Source: Granulicella sp. L56 (GTDB lineage Bacteria; Acidobacteriota; Terriglobia; Terriglobales; Acidobacteriaceae). From it: a DNA stretch of 64,000 nucleotides. The position numbers and the translations under genes are program-made. The notes beneath the pieces were generated by a model. It was not told the origin of the DNA. It saw nothing but the letters and a program-made list of their open reading frames with translations, and searched no databases. Of the stretch, positions 27,930-36,231 are shown in pieces; within the stretch, counting starts at the first letter, position 1; the number at the start of each line of letters is the position of its first letter. The DNA lies in contig NZ_LMUS01000006.1 in NCBI RefSeq assembly GCF_009765835.1, positions 1,818,438-1,882,437 on the forward strand. The letters run 5' to 3'.

Positions 27930-30900
27930 ATGGGCCTGAGCGCAAATCCTCAATTCGCCTGTCGGCGCAGCACTCTCCCTGCCCGCGCTCCTTGCGTGCT
28001 GTTGCTTATCGCCTCCATATTTATCTGCATCAGCGCAGACGCGCAGCTCACATCTTTGTCGGCAAAACTTCCCAATGGCACTGTGGACGTACCCGCGCTG
28101 CGTACCCGAAACTTTCTCGGCGGACGCACGCTCTCGCAGCGTGTTGCAGCCGGGCAAGCGATGGCTGCCGCTCGTAGGCAGCAGGCTGCGATGATCACGG
28201 CACAGCAAGAGTCGTCGCAGATCTCCGGCCTGAATGCGATATGGCAACCTATCGGGCCTAACCAGGTTGCAAGCATCGCCTACGGCAACGTCACCGGACG
28301 TGTCACCGCCATCGCCATCGATCCAGACGATTCTTCGGGCAACACGGTTTACCTGGGCACTACCGGCGGAGGCGTCTGGAAGTCGACCAATGCCGCAGGC
28401 CTTGCCGCCAACGTTATCTTCACGCCACTCACCGACACGCTTCCTGTTTTTAGCGCCAACGCCGGAAGCTCGGTCATCCCCTCGCTCAGCATCGGTGCCA
28501 TCAGCGTCCAGCAGGGTGTTGTGCTCGCCGGGACCGGTGACCCGAATGATGCTACGGACTCGTTTTATGGCAGCGGACTGCTTCGCTCCAACGACGGCGG
28601 CTCTACGTGGACGCTCATTCAGGATTCGCAGGACCAGACGGCCGGGCGGCACTCTTTTATTGGCCTTGGCTTCGCGGGCTTTGCCTGGAGCACTACCTCT
28701 CCCGGCACCGTGGTCGCGGCCATATCGCAGGCCGCGGAAGGCACGCTCGTCAACGCGACGGACACGACCAACAGTGTCATGGGGCTCTACTACTCCACCG
28801 ACGCAGGGGCCACCTGGCAGATGTCTGTCCTGATGGATGGCAGCCAGATCGTGCAGCGCCCGCTGCCCAACAATCCCGAGCAGGGCGGTAACGCTGCAAC
28901 GTCGGTGGTGTGGAATTCCATTCGGCAGCGCTTCTACGCCGCCGTCCGCTACCACGGCTACTACGAGTCTACCGACGGAGTGACCTGGACGCGGCTGGCA
29001 CAGCAGCCCGGCAGCGGCCTGACGACTGCGGCCTGCCCGACCAACCCCGACAGCACCGGCAACCCATCCTGTCCCATCTTTCGCGGCGCGCTTGCCGTAC
29101 AGCCCAACAGCGGCGATACCTTCGCGTTGACCGTCGATAGCAACAATCTCGACCAGGGATTGTGGCAGGATGTCTGCGGTCTTTCCGGGACAAACTGCAC
29201 CAGCAACGACCTCACCTTCGCCAAGCGGCTCCCCTCCACGCCGCTCGAAACCGTCAACGCCAGCACGGTCATTCCACAGGCCGACTACAACCTTGCTCTG
29301 GCTGCGGTGCCGTCAGGTTCGGATACGGTTCTTTACGCCGGGACCATCGATCTCTATCGCTGCTCGCTCACCGCAGGCTGCAATCTGCGCAATACGACCA
29401 ACGCCATCGACGGATGCGCCGCACCTGCCATGGTCGCTCCCGCGCAACATGCGATCGCGACGCTTGCCAATTCGACGCTGCTCTATCTCGGCAACGATGG
29501 AGGCTTGTGGCGCTCGACCGACGGCGTCAACCAGCAGGCAACTCCCTGCTCGGCTGACGATGCAACTCACTTCCAGAACCTCAACGGTGGTCTTGGATCG
29601 CTGGCCGAGGTCACCAGCTTTGCCGAGCATCCTACCGATCCGAACACGCTGCTCGTCGGCCTTGGCGCGAACGGGACTGCTGGTACATCTTCTGCCTTTA
29701 TGCCGTGGCCGCAACTGGCTACCGGCGAAGGTGGCACCGTCGCCATCGACCAGACTGATCCGCAGCTCTGGTATATCTCCACCGGCGCGGGCGTCAGTAT
29801 TCATGAGTGCTCCAGCGGGTCCGCCTGCACTGTCGCCGAGTTTGCCGGAACGCCCACCATCGGATCGGCGCAGACCGCCTCCGACTCCTCGCTGATCGAC
29901 GCGCCGTGGCTGCTCGATCCCGCGCTCCCCGCTAACATCCTCGTCGGCACCTGTCGTGTATGGCGAGGTCCGGCGGCAAGCGGAGCATCGTGGTCTTCGG
30001 CTAACGCTGTCAGCCCATTGCTCGCTGGGCCGCAGAATGCATCCTGCGGCAGCACGAATCCGGTGCTGCGTTCTCTTGCAGCCGCAGGCCCGACCGATAG
30101 CGCGGCTGCGGCGCAAAACGCAGGCTCGCCTGTCCTCTACGCTGGCATGGCGGGAAGGCTCGATGGAGGCGGCACGTTTGGCGGCCATCTTTTTTCTACC
30201 GCTACGGCTGAGACCGACAGCAGCGCCAGCGTATGGAACGATCTCACTCTCTCGCCGGTCACCAACGACACGACACCGTTCAACCCTGGCGGCTTCGACA
30301 TCTCCTCGCTCGCCGCCGATTCCCACGACCCCACAGGAAAGACACTCTACGCCACGGTAATGGGATTCGCGGGCAACGGTGTTAACGCTGCGCACCTCTA
30401 TCGCACTGTGGATGCCGGAGCCCACTGGGCCAACATCAGCAACAATCTTCCCAACGCGCCTGCCAACAGTGTGCTCGTCGATCCCAATGACGCCAACACC
30501 GTCTACGTCGCGCTCGACACCGGCGTGTACGTCACCACCGAGATCGCCACCTGCGTCAACCCCATCAACAACTGCTGGAGCATCTACGGAACGAGCCTGC
30601 CCAACGCTCCCGTCTTTCAGTTGGCTGCAGCTCCCGGCCTGCCTACAGGAGACGGTCGCGTCGGCGAGCTGCGGGTCGCCACCTATGGCCGCGGCCTCTG
30701 GCAGATTCCCTTGCTCACTGCGCTTAATCCCGCGCAACCAGCCATCACTCTCGACCCCATTAGCCTTACTTACAACGATCAGGCAGTAGCTACTGCGAGC
30801 GCTCCGCAGACAATCACAGTTACAAATTCGGGCAACGCTCCGCTCACGGTCAGCAGCGTTACTATCACTGGTGATTTCAACGAGACCGACAACTGCGCCG

Positions 30901-32486
30901 CTACGACCATCGCCGTCGGCCTAACCTGCACTGTGCAGGTTCGATTTCTCCCGTCCACACCCGGAAGCCGCACCGGCTTGCTCACCGTCTACGGCAACGT
31001 CTCCGGCGGACAGGCCACGGCGACGCTCAGCGGCACTGGAACACCTCCGGCAACTGTCGTTCTTAACCCCATCTCATTGATCTTCGGTTCCACCAGCATC
31101 AACTCGACCAGCGCCGCGCAGAACATCACCATCTCCAACAATGGCGGCACCATCACGACGGTTCAAACTCCTACTGTCAGCGGCGGCGGCTTCAGCATCT
31201 CCAATAACACCTGCACCTCCGCGCTCATGCCCGACACTGGATGTACTGTCGCCATCACCTTTACGCCCACCGGCTCGGGCGTCAGCTCCGGAACCTTCAC
31301 CATCACGGACGGCGTAGGCACTCAGGTCGCATCGCTGACGGGCACGGGGACCACGGCTGCTACCGATGCGCTCTCGACCTCGACGCTCGCCTTTGCGGCC
31401 CAGGAGCTTACCACCGCCAGCACACCGCAGCAGATCACGCTGACTAACGCAGGCGACGTTGCGCTCACCCTGATCTCCGCCCAAACCACCAGCACCGACT
31501 TCACGGTTACCAACGCCTGCGGCAACTCTCTCAATGCGCACTCGACTTGTGCGATGGATGTCGCCTTCCAGCCGCAGAGTCTTGGCCACCTCGCGGCGCA
31601 GATCACCATCGCCGACCAATACCGCACCCAGACCGTCGCTGTTACCGGAACCGGCATTGCTCCGCCGGGCGTCTCGCTCTCGCCGCTCTTCAACCTCGAC
31701 TTCGCTGCGACCGGCGTCGGCCAGACCTCTTCTCCGCAGACCGTTACGCTTACCAACAACGGCGGCCTGCCGCTGAACCTCGACAGCACCGTCCTCACAG
31801 GAGACTTCAGCATCGTGCCGGGCAGCGATACCTGCGGTGTTACGCTCGCACCGGACAATGCCTGCACGCTGCAAATCGCCTTCACCCCTGCCGTCGGCGG
31901 CACGCGCACCGGTACCCTCACCATCACCGACAGTGCGCCCAACTCGCCGCAGGTGCTGCGCCTGAGCGGCACCGGTGTCGACTTTGCACTCAACCCGGAC
32001 GGCAACACCACGGTTACTGTGAAAAGTGGCGACAATGCCGTCTTCCCGCTGCTGTTCACCTCTTCGACTTCGCTTCCTGTGAGCTTTACCTGTAGCGGCG
32101 CGCCGCTTAACGCGGTCTGCAACGTTAATCCATCGAGCGTTACAGGGGCCGCAACCACTACCGTATCGGTCACTGTCCTTACCGGCACCACCACTGCATC
32201 GCTCTTGCCGTCGCACTCTGGAGCGCATTCGATGGTGTGGCTGGCTGCGCTTCTGCCTCTCGGCCTTCTCACTCTTCGCCGAAGACGTTTTTTTAGTCTG
32301 CTTGTGCTCTGCTGTCTGTTGCTGCCTCTCGGCTGTGGGGCCGGACGCCAGTTGCCTTCGTCGGGCTCAACCGGCACTCCTCCTGGGCAGACCCCGGTTA
32401 CACCGGCAGGAACCTATCCCATCGTCGTCAGCGCCAGCAGCGCCGGTCTTAGCCGCACCATCACGCTCACCCTGATTGTCCAATAG
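27930..32486 (+). CDS. Giant secreted protein: BNR-like propeller, four choice-of-anchor D repeats, internal sorting-like segment
   Basis: The product has 1,518 residues from ATG 27930 (TTG 27870 is a poorer option). A signal peptide ends near ISADAQ (residue 38). Residues 80-930 form BNR/sortilin-like propeller blades, with repeated forms such as GGGVWKSTNAAG, NDGGSTWTLI and STDAGATW. Residues 936-1350 contain four choice-of-anchor D (ASH-like) Ig repeats with the pattern PQTITVTNSGNAPLT...CTVQVRF. Residues 1351-1518 form a further DFAL-type Ig domain. It is interrupted by a hydrophobic helix, RRRR (about 1449-1452), a second helix and LPLGC. The function is unknown; adhesion or glycan binding at the surface is plausible. 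Composition is rich in Thr, Ser, Ala and Asn. Confidence 0.8.
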   Translation: MGLSANPQFACRRSTLPARAPCVLLLIASIFICISADAQLTSLSAKLPNGTVDVPALRTRNFLGGRTLSQRVAAGQAMAAARRQQAAMITAQQESSQISGLNAIWQPIGPNQVASIAYGNVTGRVTAIAIDPDDSSGNTVYLGTTGGGVWKSTNAAGLAANVIFTPLTDTLPVFSANAGSSVIPSLSIGAISVQQGVVLAGTGDPNDATDSFYGSGLLRSNDGGSTWTLIQDSQDQTAGRHSFIGLGFAGFAWSTTSPGTVVAAISQAAEGTLVNATDTTNSVMGLYYSTDAGATWQMSVLMDGSQIVQRPLPNNPEQGGNAATSVVWNSIRQRFYAAVRYHGYYESTDGVTWTRLAQQPGSGLTTAACPTNPDSTGNPSCPIFRGALAVQPNSGDTFALTVDSNNLDQGLWQDVCGLSGTNCTSNDLTFAKRLPSTPLETVNASTVIPQADYNLALAAVPSGSDTVLYAGTIDLYRCSLTAGCNLRNTTNAIDGCAAPAMVAPAQHAIATLANSTLLYLGNDGGLWRSTDGVNQQATPCSADDATHFQNLNGGLGSLAEVTSFAEHPTDPNTLLVGLGANGTAGTSSAFMPWPQLATGEGGTVAIDQTDPQLWYISTGAGVSIHECSSGSACTVAEFAGTPTIGSAQTASDSSLIDAPWLLDPALPANILVGTCRVWRGPAASGASWSSANAVSPLLAGPQNASCGSTNPVLRSLAAAGPTDSAAAAQNAGSPVLYAGMAGRLDGGGTFGGHLFSTATAETDSSASVWNDLTLSPVTNDTTPFNPGGFDISSLAADSHDPTGKTLYATVMGFAGNGVNAAHLYRTVDAGAHWANISNNLPNAPANSVLVDPNDANTVYVALDTGVYVTTEIATCVNPINNCWSIYGTSLPNAPVFQLAAAPGLPTGDGRVGELRVATYGRGLWQIPLLTALNPAQPAITLDPISLTYNDQAVATASAPQTITVTNSGNAPLTVSSVTITGDFNETDNCAATTIAVGLTCTVQVRFLPSTPGSRTGLLTVYGNVSGGQATATLSGTGTPPATVVLNPISLIFGSTSINSTSAAQNITISNNGGTITTVQTPTVSGGGFSISNNTCTSALMPDTGCTVAITFTPTGSGVSSGTFTITDGVGTQVASLTGTGTTAATDALSTSTLAFAAQELTTASTPQQITLTNAGDVALTLISAQTTSTDFTVTNACGNSLNAHSTCAMDVAFQPQSLGHLAAQITIADQYRTQTVAVTGTGIAPPGVSLSPLFNLDFAATGVGQTSSPQTVTLTNNGGLPLNLDSTVLTGDFSIVPGSDTCGVTLAPDNACTLQIAFTPAVGGTRTGTLTITDSAPNSPQVLRLSGTGVDFALNPDGNTTVTVKSGDNAVFPLLFTSSTSLPVSFTCSGAPLNAVCNVNPSSVTGAATTTVSVTVLTGTTTASLLPSHSGAHSMVWLAALLPLGLLTLRRRRFFSLLVLCCLLLPLGCGAGRQLPSSGSTGTPPGQTPVTPAGTYPIVVSASSAGLSRTITLTLIVQ

Positions 32487-32576
32487 GCTGTCCGAAATAA
32501 TTTATCTCTATCGCTCAGAAACTTCTGTACGATTCAGACGTAGACACGACAGACCACTTCAGAGGCCGACATCAAT

Positions 32577-33035
32577 ATGCTTCGCACGAATCTCTCCCGC
32601 GCACTGATCGCTGCATCGCTCCTCTTCTCGTCTGTCAGCCTTCTGGCGCAGGCTCCTCCGGCTGGCGAGACGCATCACGAGATGCCGAAGCCCACCAACC
32701 TGAAGGTGCTGCCGAAGAATATCTCCGGCGAGGACCTGATGGCGACCATGCATGGGTTTACCGGTGGTCTCGGCGTACACTGCAATTTCTGCCACGAAGA
32801 GGACAGCACGACCCACCACCTTAACTTCGCCTCTGACGCCAAGCCCGAGAAGACCTCGGCACGCCTCATGATGCGCATGACCCAGAACATCAATGGCAAA
32901 TATCTGGCCAAGCTTTCTGACCACGGCGACATGCAGAAGGTCGGCTGCGGCACCTGCCATCGCGGCAACTCCACTCCCAAGGAGTTCGTCGCTCCGCCCG
33001 AGAAGCACGGCCCTCCACCCGCACCCGCAAAATAA
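32577..33035 (+). CDS. Periplasmic diheme cytochrome c, photosynthetic reaction-centre cytochrome-like
   Basis: The product has 152 residues with a Sec signal peptide (to about LLAQ, residue 25). Two heme motifs are present, CNFCH (about 64-68) and CGTCH (about 123-127), the latter followed by RGN. MATMHGFTGGLGVHC and the Met-rich helix ARLMMRMTQNIN are typical of the CytoC_RC-like small cytochromes that are common in acidobacteria. It probably acts as a periplasmic electron carrier; no reaction-centre genes are present. It follows the giant protein by 90 bases on the same strand. Confidence 0.85.
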   Translation: MLRTNLSRALIAASLLFSSVSLLAQAPPAGETHHEMPKPTNLKVLPKNISGEDLMATMHGFTGGLGVHCNFCHEEDSTTHHLNFASDAKPEKTSARLMMRMTQNINGKYLAKLSDHGDMQKVGCGTCHRGNSTPKEFVAPPEKHGPPPAPAK

Positions 33036-33062
33036 GCGTCAGCAAGCCGACAAATTGGGTGC

Positions 33063-33088
33063 CCCATGTCCCGTTTCTGGGACATGGG
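33063..33088. repeat. Perfect 10-bp inverted repeat downstream of the cytochrome gene
   Basis: CCCATGTCCC and GGGACATGGG enclose GTTTCT, followed by only three T residues. It lies 28 bases after the cytochrome stop and may act as a terminator or be a member of a repeat family. The remainder of the gap to 33187 has no assignable element. Confidence 0.55.
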
Positions 33089-33187
33089 TTTCCGCACGAC
33101 CCAAACGTTCGGGTACCCTCAGCTTCGCGCACTCTGCGAAGGGTGGGAGAGTAAAACTCAACCCAGCCCATAAGCCATTGCGCGTTC

Positions 33188-33222
33188 CTGATCGGTGCAA
33201 TCGGTGCGATCGGTGTTAAGCC
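33188..33222 (+). repeat. Dispersed repeat, family B, copy 1 (ATCGGTG triplets)
   Basis: Three ATCGGTG-like units end in GTTAAGCC. A near-identical copy occurs at 43792-43827. Both copies lie just beyond the 3' end of a minus-strand gene (here the flavoprotein, 16 bases away). Confidence 0.7.
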
Positions 33223-33237
33223 GTCTTCCATCCCAAT

Positions 33238-34413
33238 CTAAACTGCCCGCCCCGCGCTCACCCCGGAAGCCCAAGCCCACTGAAAGTTATATCCTCCCAG
33301 CCACCCGGTTACGTCTACCACCTCGCCGATGAAGTAGAGTCCCGGCACCTTCCTGCTCTCCATCGTCTTCGCGTCCAGCTCCGCCGTATCCACGCCGCCC
33401 GCCGTCACTTCGGCCTTGGCATAGCCCTCGGTTCCGGCGGGTACTACTCGCCACGTATGAACCTCCTGCTCCATCGCCGCCAGCGCGGTGTTGGTCCATC
33501 CCGCAGGTTCATGCAGCGCCACCCACCGCTCCGCCATCCGTCCCGGAAGCACTGTTCGTAGCGCCATCACCGCCGCGCCAGCGTCCCGGCGCGCATTCTT
33601 CACCAGCAATGGAGCAAAGACCTCCACCCCCGGAGCCAGATCGACCTCCACAGCCTCTCCCGCTCGCCAGTAAGACGACACCTGCAAGATCGCCGGGCCG
33701 CTCAGCCCGCGATGCGTCACCAGCATCTTCTCCTTGAAGCTGCCGCGTCGGCGCTTCGTCCCTGCCGCGGCGACTACCTCAGCCGACAGCCCGGTCAGAT
33801 CGCACCACCGCGAGGCATCCTCCCCACCCATCACCAGCGGAACCAGCGCCGGACGGCACTCGATCACCCGCAGCCCGAACTGCTCGGCCACGCTGTATCC
33901 GAATCCTGTGGCCCCCATCTTCGGTATTGACAACCCTCCCGTAGCCACCACGACCGACTGCGCTTGAAACGTTCCCGCCGAAGTCTCCACCATGAACTTT
34001 TCATTTTGCTTTACTGAGAGCACCTTCGTCCCTGTCACCACGCGAACTCCTGCCTCCGCGCACTCCCGTTCGAGCATGGCCACCACGTCCATCGCCGACC
34101 GGTCGCAGAACAACTGCCCCAGCGTCTTCTCGTGGTAACGAATCCCATGCTTCTCTACCAGGGCGATGATGTCCGCAGGCGTAAACCGGGCCAGCGCCGA
34201 CTTGGCGAAGTGCGGGTTCTCCGACAGAAAGTTTTCCGCCCGGCAATGAATGTTGGTGAAGTTGCACCGCCCTCCTCCGGAGATCAGGATCTTTTTGCCC
34301 ACGCGTTCGGCATGGTCCAGCAGCACCACGCGACGACCCCGGCGCCCAGCTTCGACCGCGCACATCAACCCCGCCGCGCCCCCACCCAGCACCACTACAT
34401 CCATCTCGTGCAC
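33238..34413 (-). CDS. NAD(P)/FAD-dependent oxidoreductase, HI0933/BaiN family
   Basis: The product has 391 residues. The N-terminal dinucleotide-binding motif VVLGGGAAGLMCAVEAGRRG is followed by VGKKILISGGGRCNFTN, the signature of the HI0933 family. The C-terminus has YFIGEVVDVTGWLGGYNFQWA, which closes the FAD site. Family members are flavoproteins. One (BaiN) has been linked to bile-acid reduction, but most have no assigned substrate, so only the fold and cofactor are secure. The gene is divergent from the small basic protein at 34542. Confidence 0.88.
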   Translation of the reverse strand: MHEMDVVVLGGGAAGLMCAVEAGRRGRRVVLLDHAERVGKKILISGGGRCNFTNIHCRAENFLSENPHFAKSALARFTPADIIALVEKHGIRYHEKTLGQLFCDRSAMDVVAMLERECAEAGVRVVTGTKVLSVKQNEKFMVETSAGTFQAQSVVVATGGLSIPKMGATGFGYSVAEQFGLRVIECRPALVPLVMGGEDASRWCDLTGLSAEVVAAAGTKRRRGSFKEKMLVTHRGLSGPAILQVSSYWRAGEAVEVDLAPGVEVFAPLLVKNARRDAGAAVMALRTVLPGRMAERWVALHEPAGWTNTALAAMEQEVHTWRVVPAGTEGYAKAEVTAGGVDTAELDAKTMESRKVPGLYFIGEVVDVTGWLGGYNFQWAWASGVSAGRAV

Positions 34414-34541
34414 AAAAAACTCCAGTCACCATCCAGTTTCGCACCCGCGACCTACCTGCCCTAATCTCCAATCGACTCCTACCAGCCGGGGTCTTACAGG
34501 AAGACATTCCCGTAAACCTCCGGTCGTGAGAGGATTTATCT

Positions 34542-34745
34542 ATGAGCGATTTCATTCCTAAGGCAGGCAGCGTAAAGATTGGTGGATTGGGCCGGGCAGC
34601 GCAGAAGCGGCAGGCAGCCCTCGAAAAGGCAGCTCAGGTAAAGACTGGCGCCAAGCCATCCGCCGCGGCATCCGCAGCATCGTTCAAGGCGAAAGATTCC
34701 TTTGCCAACACCAAGAAGACGACCTTCCAGCGCAAGGCTGTGTAG
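34542..34745 (+). CDS. Small basic Ala/Lys-rich protein
   Basis: The product has 67 residues with about 12 Lys/Arg and 18 Ala, no signal peptide and no hydrophobic helix. The start MSDFIPKAGSVKIGG is followed by a likely helix (RAAQKRQAALEKAAQ) and a Lys-rich tail. A GAGAGGA Shine-Dalgarno precedes the ATG and a terminator-like hairpin follows, which together argue that it is a real gene. Basic composition suggests nucleic-acid contact, but no family is recognised. Confidence 0.6.
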   Translation: MSDFIPKAGSVKIGGLGRAAQKRQAALEKAAQVKTGAKPSAAASAASFKAKDSFANTKKTTFQRKAV

Positions 34746-34787
34746 GCAAGCCGCGACAGATAACCAATGTCCCAGCCATAATCGGGG

Positions 34788-34816
34788 TTCATGTTTCAAT
34801 TTGAGACATGAATTTT
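34788..34816 (+). terminator. Terminator-like hairpin after the small basic protein gene
   Basis: TTCATGTTTCAA pairs with TTGAGACATGAA (one G-T pair) and four T residues follow. The stem is AT-rich, so efficiency is uncertain. Confidence 0.55.
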
Positions 34817-34877
34817 GGCGAGGTTCCAAGACACTGGATCGGTCGCATCCTGCGGTCTTGCATGCGACCATAGAGTA

Positions 34878-36158
34878 ATGCCGAAGCCACTCCCCGAATC
34901 GCGTCCCCTCAAAACCGTAGCACCCCAGCCCTACGGCCCGGCAGCTACCATCACGCGGCGCGCCGCAGACCGCCTCCGCGCAGGCCATCTCTGGGTCTAC
35001 CGCTCCGACATCGAATCCCTCATTCCACCACTCGGAGCCACAGGCATCGCTCCGGGTGCGCTGGTCACTATCACCGACAGCCGCGGCATCCCGTTAGGCA
35101 CAGCCCTCTACAGTGCAGCCTCTCAAATCACTCTTCGGCTCATCTCTTCCGAGGCGGCGCTGTCCCGCCCAGCCTATCTCGAGCAACTTCAAGAACGCGT
35201 CGCAGCGGCCCTCACCCTCCGGGAGCAACTCGCGCCTGAGTCGCCCGAAGACAACGCCTGCCGCCTCATCTTCTCCGAGGCTGACGACCTCCCCGGCATT
35301 ATCGCCGACCGCTACAATGATCTCGTTATCCTTCAGCTACTTACGCAGGGCACTGCACAGGACGATGTCCGCCAAATCCTCACCGAGACCATTCGCGAGC
35401 GCCTCCACCCCGCCACCATCATCGAGCGCCCCGACCCCAAGGTTCGTGAACTCGAACAGCTAGCCCCACCCTCACCAGAACCGCTCCATACAAGCACCCC
35501 AGCCGCCCCAACCCTGACCACCATCTTCACCATCAACAATCTGCGCCTGCACTATGACGCTGCCTCCGGCCAGAAGACCGGGGCCTTTCTCGACCAGCGC
35601 CTTAACTACGCTGCTGCAGCACGTTACGCCCGTGGCCGAGCCCTCGATGTCTGTACCTATCAGGGCGGATTCGCGCTACACATGGCACAGCGCTGCGATC
35701 AGGTCACCGGCATCGACGCCAGCCGTGCCGCGTTGGAAGTAGCCGACCGCAACCTCGATCTCAACCCGCAGCTCAAAGCCAAGGTCGAATGGATCGAAGC
35801 CGATGCCTTCGAGTTTCTGCGCGATTATGAAGCTGCCGGGGAGAAGTTCGACACCATCGTTCTCGACCCGCCCGCCTTCGCCAAATCGAAACGCGCCGCC
35901 GAAGGCGCTCTCCGCGGCTATAAAGAGCTGAACCTTCGCGCCATGAAGATGCTGAATCCGGGCGGAACCCTTATTACCTGTTCCTGCTCCCACCACGTCT
36001 CGCCCGAAGAGTTTACGGCGGTGGTGGCCTCAGCCGCCTCCGACGCCGGACGCCGCGTGCAAGTCCTCGAAACCCGAGGCGCCGCTCCCGACCACCCGGC
36101 GATTCTGACACTGCCGGAGACGACTTATCTCAAGTGCCTGATCTGCCGGGTCAACTGA
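34878..36158 (+). CDS. Class I SAM-dependent rRNA methyltransferase, RlmI-like
   Basis: The product has 426 residues. An N-terminal PUA-like region (RAGHLWVYRSDIE) precedes the middle domain (LPGIIADRYNDLVILQ) and the Rossmann SAM domain. FLDQRLNY, LDVCTYQGGFALHMA, VLDPPAFAKSK and LITCSCSHH are typical of the RlmI/RlmK group, which methylates 23S rRNA cytosine (C5). ATG 34878 is used; the frame extends upstream to a TTG at 34815, which lies in the preceding hairpin. A proline-rich insertion around residues 198-210 is not usual for the family. Confidence 0.87.
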   Translation: MPKPLPESRPLKTVAPQPYGPAATITRRAADRLRAGHLWVYRSDIESLIPPLGATGIAPGALVTITDSRGIPLGTALYSAASQITLRLISSEAALSRPAYLEQLQERVAAALTLREQLAPESPEDNACRLIFSEADDLPGIIADRYNDLVILQLLTQGTAQDDVRQILTETIRERLHPATIIERPDPKVRELEQLAPPSPEPLHTSTPAAPTLTTIFTINNLRLHYDAASGQKTGAFLDQRLNYAAAARYARGRALDVCTYQGGFALHMAQRCDQVTGIDASRAALEVADRNLDLNPQLKAKVEWIEADAFEFLRDYEAAGEKFDTIVLDPPAFAKSKRAAEGALRGYKELNLRAMKMLNPGGTLITCSCSHHVSPEEFTAVVASAASDAGRRVQVLETRGAAPDHPAILTLPETTYLKCLICRVN

Positions 36159-36174
36159 GCTGAGTGGCTAATTT

Positions 36175-36216
36175 CCGCATCTTCCACAATCCGCAATCGG
36201 GATGTGGAAAATGCGG
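36175..36216. terminator. Bidirectional hairpin between convergent genes
   Basis: CCGCATCTTCCACA pairs with TGTGGAAAATGCGG with a single mismatch around a 14-base loop. It lies between the ends of the methyltransferase and hslU genes. There are no long T-runs, so its action as a terminator is inferred from position. Confidence 0.5.
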
Positions 36217-36231
36217 CTGTGGTATTCGAAG

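Noticed and set aside
29313..30737. Minus-strand frame of 474 residues opposite the giant secreted protein
   Set aside because: Composition shadow of the repetitive Ser/Thr-rich gene.
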